This document shows, piece after piece, positions 6,502 through 11,693 of a DNA stretch of 11,693 nt (positions are counted from its first letter, which is position 1; every line of letters starts with the position of its first letter). The stretch comes from an uncultured Fibrobacter sp. (GTDB taxonomy: Bacteria > Fibrobacterota > Fibrobacteria > Fibrobacterales > Fibrobacteraceae), in assembly GCA_937891805.1 (NCBI GenBank), contig CALATK010000066.1, positions 1 through 11,693 on the forward strand, read 5' to 3'. The position numbers and the translations under genes were made by a program. The notes beneath the pieces are model-generated. The model did no database searches and was not told the origin of the DNA. It worked only from the letters and a program-made list of their open reading frames with translations.

Positions 6502-7115
6502 CCCAGGGGCAGGGGTGGCATTTGGATGCCATCGTGAATTTTGACAAAAGTTCCGCGATAGTGTCCGTTGGAATTCCGCTTGAATTCAAAGCGATTGACC
6601 ATGGTGTAGCTGAATTCACCCTCTACAAATCGACTGTCAGGGAGTCCACATGCAAAATGTTGCAGTGCTGCAATGACCCCGGCATGGGTTACCCACAGAA
6701 ATTCGCCATTGTCGTCGAGACTGTCCAGAAAATTTTCGACACGCTTGTCCACATCGTAGAAACTTTCACCATTAGGGAACCGAAAGCCTCTCAAGTCATG
6801 AACCCATGCAGACATTTCGTTTTTGGGAACGGCGGTAAGTTTTTGTCCTTCCCATGTCCCGAAATTGATTTCTTGGAGAGAATTTTCTTTTTCTGGGGTA
6901 AGTCCAGTTGCTTTAGAGACTTCTTCGGCTAGTCGCAAGCAACGAAGTAGCGGACTAGTGAAAAGTCTGGAAGGCTTGGCGTCTGACTTTAAAAATGCAT
7001 CTATTGCAAGCCGAGATTCTTCAGGGAAGGTTGCAGAAACATCAAAATCCAGACGTCCGTAACAGACATCATTGGGGTTGTATGGCTTGGTGTGTCGAAA
7101 AGTCCAAAGAATCAT
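6498..7115 (-). CDS. Histidine phosphatase family protein, alpha-ribazole phosphatase (CobC)-like
   Basis: This 205-residue cytoplasmic phosphatase belongs to the phosphoglycerate mutase-like branch. The catalytic RHT (Arg7, His8) is followed by VCYGRLD (17-23), a pattern typical of CobC, which removes the 5'-phosphate of alpha-ribazole phosphate in cobalamin nucleotide-loop synthesis. Other active-site parts are SPLLRC (54-59, Arg58), EINFGTWEG (82-90, acid Glu82), PNGES (114-118) and THAG (143-146, His144). No cobalamin gene is adjacent, so the substrate is uncertain. It follows nth by 23 bases on the same strand and is probably co-transcribed. Its stop overlaps that of the convergent gene by four bases. 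There is no clear ribosome site before the ATG. Confidence 0.85.
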   Translation of the reverse strand: MILWTFRHTKPYNPNDVCYGRLDFDVSATFPEESRLAIDAFLKSDAKPSRLFTSPLLRCLRLAEEVSKATGLTPEKENSLQEINFGTWEGQKLTAVPKNEMSAWVHDLRGFRFPNGESFYDVDKRVENFLDSLDDNGEFLWVTHAGVIAALQHFACGLPDSRFVEGEFSYTMVNRFEFKRNSNGHYRGTFVKIHDGIQMPPLPLG

Positions 7116-7138
7116 GGCATAAATTTAGATAATTAGAG

Positions 7139-7765
7139 TTACTTGGCAATACGGCTGCATATAGGGCAGTTTTCCACCTTGTGTCCACGGGCCTTGCAAT
7201 AGGTTCGTCCGTAGTAGATAATCTGCAGGTGGCGTTTTTCCCATTCGTTTTCGGGGAAGATTTTCTTCAGGTCTTTTTCGGTCTGTTCAACGCTACTGCC
7301 GTCGCTTAGGCCCCAGCGCTCTGCCAGACGGTGGATATGCGTATCCACCGGGAAGGCTGGAATCTTGTAGGCGTGGCTCATGATCACGCTTGCGGTCTTG
7401 TGGCCTACGCCGGGCAGGGCTTCCAGTTCTTCAAAGGTGCAGGGGACTTTTCCCTTGTATTTTTCTACCAGGGTCTTGGACAGGTTGAAAATGTTCACGC
7501 TCTTGGTGTTGAAAAATCCGCAGGGCCTGATGATTTCGGCGATGCGTTTCACGCCCAGCTTGACCATGGCGGAAGGAGTGCTGGCTTCCTTGAAAAGAAC
7601 CTTGGTTACCTGGTTTACCCGTACGTCGGTACACTGGGCGCTGAGCACAACCGCTACCAACAACGTGTAAGGGCTTTTGAAATCCAGCGGGATAGGCGGG
7701 TTCGGGAAAAGTTCGTCCAGCTTTTCCCCGATAAACTTGATCTTGTCCGACTTTGTTTTGGCCAC
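7139..7765 (-). CDS. nth: Endonuclease III (bifunctional DNA glycosylase/AP lyase)
   Basis: Nth excises oxidised pyrimidines and cleaves the abasic site in base excision repair. The 208-residue length is normal. The helix-hairpin-helix LPGVGHKTA (117-125) carries the catalytic Lys123, and VDTHIHRLAERWGL (140-153) carries the catalytic Asp141. LSAQCTD (41-47) is also typical. The C-terminal iron-sulfur loop is unusual: the cysteines are Cys190, Cys200 and Cys203 with spacings 9 and 2, and the protein stops five residues later, so the fourth cysteine of the usual C-x6-C-x2-C-x5-C set is missing. The start is GTG, overlapping the cysE stop by one base (TAGTG), which suggests translational coupling. 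Confidence 0.95.
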   Translation of the reverse strand: MAKTKSDKIKFIGEKLDELFPNPPIPLDFKSPYTLLVAVVLSAQCTDVRVNQVTKVLFKEASTPSAMVKLGVKRIAEIIRPCGFFNTKSVNIFNLSKTLVEKYKGKVPCTFEELEALPGVGHKTASVIMSHAYKIPAFPVDTHIHRLAERWGLSDGSSVEQTEKDLKKIFPENEWEKRHLQIIYYGRTYCKARGHKVENCPICSRIAK

Positions 7766-8553
7766 TACCTACAGTCCCGGGTAAAGTCCTGCTGCATGTT
7801 GAAGCTGGGCGTTTCGTCGTCGGGGTGGCCTACTTCTACGGCAGGGACCCCGGCGTAGGTGGTGTGGGGAGGCACGTCGGTCAGCACTACCGCACCGGCG
7901 CCAATTTTTGCACAGTCGCCGATGTGGATGTTCCCTAAAAGCTGTGCGTGGGCTCCAAGCATCACGCCGTTCCCGATTTTTGGGTGACGGTCTCCGACTT
8001 CGTTGCCGGTACCGCCCAGGGTCACTCCATGCAAAAAGCTCACGTTGTTCCCGACTACGGCGGTTTCACCGATGACGATATTGGTGGCGTGGTCCACGAG
8101 AATTCCGTGGCCAATCTTTGCCGCCGGGTGGAAATCCATGCCGAACTTGCGGCTGATGATGTTCTGGAGCATCTTGGCCGGGAACTGACGGTCTTCTTCC
8201 CAGAGCACATGTGCTACGCGGTAGGCTTGCAGACCCTGAAAACCCTTGAAAAGCAGAAGCGGTTCCAGATATCCGGTGCAAGCGGGGTCGCGAAGTACGG
8301 TGGCCCGCAAATCGTGTACGGCATCGTCCAAAAGTTCCGGATGCTTGACGTACAGTTCGTTGAAAATCTTTTCCAGCTCAGCCCGGTCAATGACTTCTCC
8401 CGCCAGCTGACAGGCAAGCGTTACCGAAAGCATTTCCGCAAAATTCTTGCGGCTCAGGATTTGTTCTTCTAGCATCAGGCGGGAAAGGGGTTCCCGCTTT
8501 ACAAGTTCCTGTGCGTCTTTCCGCAGTTCCTTTTCGATTTCGTCTATAGTCAT
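7765..8553 (-). CDS. cysE: Serine O-acetyltransferase
   Basis: CysE transfers acetyl from acetyl-CoA to serine, the first step of cysteine synthesis. From the ATG at 8553 it has 262 residues. The N-terminal helical domain is followed by the left-handed beta-helix of hexapeptide repeats (about 140-235). Conserved parts are MDFHPAAKIG (139-148, Asp140), LVDHAT (152-157, catalytic His155), VTLGGTG (177-183), DRHPKIGNG (188-196, His190) and PPHTTYAGVPA (228-238). The tail ends FTRDCR rather than in the isoleucine that often docks into cysteine synthase CysK. A TTG at 8562 overlaps a -10-like element and is less likely as start. It lies 25 bases after the peptidase gene and overlaps nth by one base. 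Confidence 0.96.
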   Translation of the reverse strand: MTIDEIEKELRKDAQELVKREPLSRLMLEEQILSRKNFAEMLSVTLACQLAGEVIDRAELEKIFNELYVKHPELLDDAVHDLRATVLRDPACTGYLEPLLLFKGFQGLQAYRVAHVLWEEDRQFPAKMLQNIISRKFGMDFHPAAKIGHGILVDHATNIVIGETAVVGNNVSFLHGVTLGGTGNEVGDRHPKIGNGVMLGAHAQLLGNIHIGDCAKIGAGAVVLTDVPPHTTYAGVPAVEVGHPDDETPSFNMQQDFTRDCR

Positions 8554-8559
8554 CGCGTT

Positions 8560-8567
8560 CAAATTTA
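8560..8567 (-). promoter_or_regulatory. -10-like TAAATTTG element before cysE
   Basis: On the minus strand TAAATTTG (8567-8560) is followed by six bases and then the cysE ATG, the same layout as TATATTTG-N6-ATG at ruvB. No good -35 hexamer is seen 17 bases upstream, and no ribosome binding site is present. It may be a promoter internal to the minus-strand gene run. Confidence 0.4.
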
Positions 8568-8578
8568 GAAATTAGGCA

Positions 8579-10219
8579 TTAGTAGATAATCATTAAATCC
8601 TTGGTTTTGCCGCTGGAGCCCGCCCTATAGCGGTAAACACCGGGAACCATCTTTGATTTTATAAAGCTTTCGTCTAGGCAGTGGGTCTCGCTGTTATATT
8701 TTTCCCGGAAAACCAGGTCGCCCCTGCGGTTACGGATTTCGATGAATTTTTTGTCCAGAGGCAGTGGAGCAAAACAAAGGTTCCCGTGCCGCCAGGGGGT
8801 GGGGTAGGCCCGCAGGGGTTTTGAGGCTAGTTTCCCGGGCAGGGGAGAGGGGTTTTCGAAACGGCTGAAAATCCAGAGGAGGGAATCGGCGGCGAAGCTT
8901 TCGGTTCGCAGTGAATCCAGGGTGTTTATGCTAGAGATTTTCCGCAGGCGGGCATGGCCGTTCTTGAACAGCAGCACAGAAGCCTTGCCGGCATAGTTTT
9001 CGAGATTCGGGAAACCGGCTCCGTAGTAATTGTAGGAGAATATGGAGGAATCAGGCCTGAATCCTTCGGTGCTATAAATGTAGGGAACCGTTTTCCAGAG
9101 AGGCTGATCCGCAGAAAACCAGGCGCTGGAATCTACGGCCTTGCTGTTCTTGCCGGAATAGGCGAGGCGATCCGCAAAGTCTTGAAAAACGTCTTGCGGA
9201 TTTTTTTTGCGGGCCTCGACAGCGCTTGCGTACTGTTGCCGGAAAGAACCTTCAGGATTTTTGGAGAAGTTTTCCCAGATGGATTTGTCAAAGAGGGAAT
9301 CTACACGGTTGTGGAGGTACAGGAAAAAGAGGGAGGCTCCGTAGATGGCCGTGTTTTGGTCAATTGGGGTTCCGGTCTGATCCAGGAACTCTGGAATATA
9401 ACGGACGTAGTCGTTCACTTCGGGGGCGCCGACCTCTTCCATGCCGGTGGCAGAAGCCTCAAACCAGAAATTCATGTGCTCGTAAGGGCTCAGGTAGCGG
9501 ACCTGGATGGCGTGGTACAGTTCGTGGAATGCCGTGACGCGGATGGCCTTGTCCCATCTTTCGGCGTAGGAATATTTTTCGGTGGCGTGGATAATCGGCT
9601 TTGTGGATTTCCAGTATTTGCATTTCTTTCCGCCTACATCCAGGCTGGCGTATTCGGGATTGAACAAGTCAACGACCATAAAATCGTTGTCAATCATAAG
9701 CTCCGAAGTCTGCCAGTTGTTTCTGCCGGAGAAATTCGTGACGGCAAAGCATTCTTCGCAAAAACCGGAGCTGCCGTGAACGGTTTTCGGATTGCGGACA
9801 AGGTTCAGCTCCAAGATTTCGACTCCGTAGAGCCCGGGCTTAACGGGTTTCAGATAATGGACAGTGGTGTCCCTGCCTTTTGGAACCAGCATTTTATTTT
9901 TGGAAATATGCAGGTCCCAGGCTTTTTCCAGGTTGACGGCCAGGCTGTCTACGAATTTTTCCGTAGTGGCATGAGGCCCGTTCAGTACATAGAAAATCTG
10001 GAAATGGGAGGTAGTCTTGGAATAGACGGAGTCGTAGTAGTCTTCGGCTTCGCAGGACCCTTGCGTGGTTGTTGCTGCGGTCGTGACCTTTCCCTTGTTC
10101 TCTATCCAACTTTCTACTGCCTGCATGGTGCCGCACCGCCCGTGGGCAAAGGCAGAAACGGCTAGCGTCGTTGCTAGGATTGTCCAAACATTCAAAATAT
10201 GGCACAAAGTCCTGGACAC
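8579..10219 (-). CDS. Secreted HExxH metallopeptidase-like protein
   Basis: The start is set at GTG 10219, because AGGAG (10229-10225) lies five bases before it and the product then opens with a signal peptide (MSRTLCHILNVWTILATT... ending VSAFA, cleavage about residue 27). The mature part of the 546-residue protein has a zinc-site motif AFHELYHAIQ (230-239, His232, Glu233, His236). FWFEASATGMEE follows (251-262), where Glu254 could be the third ligand in gluzincin style. Cysteines at about 154, 157 and 200 may form bonds. The C-terminus (about 492-546: FIEIRNRRGDLVF ... VPGVYRYRAG ... GK) resembles the type IX secretion sorting domain of the Bacteroidetes-Fibrobacter group, suggesting export to the cell surface. 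The exact peptidase family is not certain; an MXAN_6640-like family is a guess. Activity is inferred from the motif only. Confidence 0.7.
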   Translation of the reverse strand: MSRTLCHILNVWTILATTLAVSAFAHGRCGTMQAVESWIENKGKVTTAATTTQGSCEAEDYYDSVYSKTTSHFQIFYVLNGPHATTEKFVDSLAVNLEKAWDLHISKNKMLVPKGRDTTVHYLKPVKPGLYGVEILELNLVRNPKTVHGSSGFCEECFAVTNFSGRNNWQTSELMIDNDFMVVDLFNPEYASLDVGGKKCKYWKSTKPIIHATEKYSYAERWDKAIRVTAFHELYHAIQVRYLSPYEHMNFWFEASATGMEEVGAPEVNDYVRYIPEFLDQTGTPIDQNTAIYGASLFFLYLHNRVDSLFDKSIWENFSKNPEGSFRQQYASAVEARKKNPQDVFQDFADRLAYSGKNSKAVDSSAWFSADQPLWKTVPYIYSTEGFRPDSSIFSYNYYGAGFPNLENYAGKASVLLFKNGHARLRKISSINTLDSLRTESFAADSLLWIFSRFENPSPLPGKLASKPLRAYPTPWRHGNLCFAPLPLDKKFIEIRNRRGDLVFREKYNSETHCLDESFIKSKMVPGVYRYRAGSSGKTKDLMIIY

Positions 10220-10224
10220 GGTTG

Positions 10225-10229
10225 CTCCT
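10225..10229 (-). promoter_or_regulatory. Ribosome binding site overlapping the upstream stop codon
   Basis: On the minus strand TAGGAG contains both the TAG stop of the UbiD-type gene (10230-10228) and the AGGAG ribosome site (10229-10225) of the peptidase gene. The site is five bases from the GTG at 10219. It decides the peptidase start and points to coupled translation. Confidence 0.7.
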
Positions 10230-11693
10230 ACAAAATGCCCTGCAGTTTTTTTAGGGCCGATTCCCTGACGGCTTTGTCGAAGGTAATGGCCTTTTGGTGG
10301 TGGGGCTTGATTCGTGCGTCCACGATCAGGGGGGCCTCGCAGGCCCAGTGCTTGTGGACGTAACGCTCGTTCAGACCGTACAAATCTAGGGCCGGATCCG
10401 ACCGGGTAAAGGTCAGCCACAAGAAATCTTGAAGGTTGGTTTGCGGATTATCTATGCCCAATGTAGAAGTGTCATCTACGATGCTTACCCATGGGTAGTT
10501 TTCGCGGAAATTCCAGTTCGCAAGGGAATCCCGCAAGGCAGCAATTCCGCTCTCGAAAGATTCCGCCATGCCGCTGTTCCATTTCAGCGCAAGGACTCCA
10601 GGCATTACAATTTTGGCATCGGTAAAGGCAGCTGGCAGATGTAGGCTCTGCAGGTCGGCGGTGTCGTTTCGCAGGTCGCGAATCTTGGGCCCTGCGGCGG
10701 CAATGACCAGCTTGGAGCCGTGATTTAAGGAGCCTCCCGTGTAGTCCAGCGTGTCCGTGGTAGTTTCTGTCTGAAAGTGCAAATCCCTGTCCGTGCGGAG
10801 CCGTTCCAGAATGTGGCCGAAAAACTCCGGGATCCTGTTCACGTCCAGCTTTGGATTGTCCTCTTTGGCGGCAATCATCAGGTACTTGGTAAGGCTCACC
10901 TGGTTAAATCCTAGCAGGGCGTTTGCCGTCTTCAAAAGCTCCATGGGTTCCCGTTCTTCGGGCTTTGCGTAGGGCCTAAAACTTTCCGAGCCAAGGGCGA
11001 GGCAGAGCGGGTGCACGCCCGCCGCATCAACGGCGTGAACGGCATGGACTCCCGGCAAAGACGCAGGCACCATGGGCTTTGTCACCTTGTGGATAAAATT
11101 CCCGAAAAGGGTGTCTTCTTGCGGCGGGCGGCCTACTATGGTAAAGGGGTAGATGGCGTTCTTTTTGCAGAGGACCTTCTTTACCTTCAGGTAGGGGAAA
11201 AGGTGCTTTCCGGAGTAGTAACCCACATGGTCTGCGAAGGGACCTTCCGGCTTCAAGTCCGGAGCAACTTCTCCTAAGATGCAAAAATCTGCGTCGCTAG
11301 AAATGAGGTAACCGTTATGGATAAAATAGCGGAACCTTCGGCCGGAGAGCATTCCCGCGAAAAGCAGTTCCGACAGGTTCTCGGGCATGGGCATGATGGC
11401 GGCGATGGTGTGTGCCGGCGGTCCTCCCAAGAAAATGCTGACCTTCAGCGGGCGGCCTTCTTCTATCGCTTTCTGGTGATGCCTGGCGATGTCCCGCTTG
11501 ATCTGGTAATGGAGCCCGCATTCGTCGGGGCCGTATTCGTTCCCGGAAATCTGGATACGGTACATGCCCAGGTTCGTGGTCATGACGCTTGCGTTTTTGC
11601 CTGGGCGGCTTGCCACCTGGGGCAGCGTAAGGAAGGCTCCGCCGTCGTCGGGGGCGCATTTGATTTGCGGCAAGTCTTGCAGGGAGCATTCTT
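10228..11693 (-). CDS. UbiD family prenylated-FMN decarboxylase (5' end beyond the window)
   Basis: UbiD enzymes use prenylated FMN to decarboxylate aromatic or unsaturated acids; in respiratory quinone synthesis they act on ubiquinone or menaquinone precursors. About 487 residues are visible and the frame stays open to the window edge, so the N-terminus is missing; the TTG at 11673 is not a true start. Recognisable blocks in the visible part are DDGGAFLTLPQV (about 15-26), NLGMYRIQI (40-48), IFLGGPPAHTIAA (about 86-98) and GEVAPDLKPEGPFADHVGYY (140-159), which holds conserved acidic residues of the active site, and HVHK near the end. A role in menaquinone synthesis is plausible for an anaerobe but not shown. 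It leads the minus-strand gene run and its stop overlaps the ribosome site of the next gene. Confidence 0.87.
   Translation of the reverse strand, partial: ECSLQDLPQIKCAPDDGGAFLTLPQVASRPGKNASVMTTNLGMYRIQISGNEYGPDECGLHYQIKRDIARHHQKAIEEGRPLKVSIFLGGPPAHTIAAIMPMPENLSELLFAGMLSGRRFRYFIHNGYLISSDADFCILGEVAPDLKPEGPFADHVGYYSGKHLFPYLKVKKVLCKKNAIYPFTIVGRPPQEDTLFGNFIHKVTKPMVPASLPGVHAVHAVDAAGVHPLCLALGSESFRPYAKPEEREPMELLKTANALLGFNQVSLTKYLMIAAKEDNPKLDVNRIPEFFGHILERLRTDRDLHFQTETTTDTLDYTGGSLNHGSKLVIAAAGPKIRDLRNDTADLQSLHLPAAFTDAKIVMPGVLALKWNSGMAESFESGIAALRDSLANWNFRENYPWVSIVDDTSTLGIDNPQTNLQDFLWLTFTRSDPALDLYGLNERYVHKHWACEAPLIVDARIKPHHQKAITFDKAVRESALKKLQGIL

Noticed and set aside
8954..10165. A 403-residue plus-strand frame opposite the metallopeptidase gene
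   Set aside because: The minus-strand frame has a signal peptide, an HELYH motif and a good ribosome site, whereas this frame has no recognisable domain and no ribosome site.
10220..10420. N-terminal extension of the metallopeptidase frame to 10420
   Set aside because: It would overlap the UbiD gene by nearly 200 bases, has Arg/Pro-rich shadow-like composition, and would bury the signal peptide. The GTG at 10219 has a proper ribosome site.
1..11693. CRISPR array, toxin-antitoxin, phage, transposon or defence system
   Set aside because: No regular short repeats with spacers, transposase, integrase, nuclease-defence gene or tRNA-like cloverleaf was seen. The genes after 3236 are housekeeping or envelope types.

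Overview
The window appears to hold DNA from two different bacteria joined near position 2440-2480. Bases 1 to about 2440 look like a GC-rich Firmicutes (Clostridia-like) genome. They contain a gene tail with a perfect hairpin terminator, a consensus promoter, a T-box riboswitch and proline--tRNA ligase with strongly GC-ending codons. They end with the start of an unidentified gene that has its own promoter-like sequence. From about 2480 to the end, the gene types and style suggest a Fibrobacter-like member of the FCB group (inference from protein character; no search was run).

Layout of the first part: gene tail (3-62), terminator (84-118), promoter (169-197), T-box leader (about 204-445), proS (474-2201), terminator (2263-2305), promoter-like sequence (2300-2328) and a short open frame from 2367. 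That frame runs without interruption into the C-terminal 215 or so residues of a DapB dihydrodipicolinate reductase. The NAD(P)H-binding N-terminus of DapB is missing, which makes an assembly chimera the simplest reading.

Layout of the second part: a truncated dapB ends at 3119. An inverted-repeat element follows (3122-3231), then a YejB-like ABC permease (3236-4252), a second palindromic repeat (4271-4329) and ruvB on the minus strand. ruvB is divergent from a signal-peptide-bearing membrane protein (5542-6501) that looks like an internally duplicated DUF5683-type protein. From 11693 back to 6498 the minus strand carries five genes in one direction: a UbiD-type decarboxylase (cut by the window edge), a secreted HExxH metallopeptidase-like protein, cysE, nth and a CobC-like histidine phosphatase. 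These are packed tightly: a stop codon inside the next gene's ribosome binding site, a 25-base gap, a 1-base TAGTG overlap and a 23-base gap. They could be co-transcribed although their functions are unrelated.

The most interesting signals are the chimeric or fused dapB and a recurring TAnnTTTG-N6-ATG arrangement before ruvB and cysE (near-match before the DUF5683-like gene), which hints at leaderless transcripts. Also notable are the duplicated DUF5683-like protein, an endonuclease III with an incomplete iron-sulfur cysteine set, and the two intergenic palindromic repeats. No CRISPR array, tRNA, rRNA, transposase, phage gene or defence system was seen.
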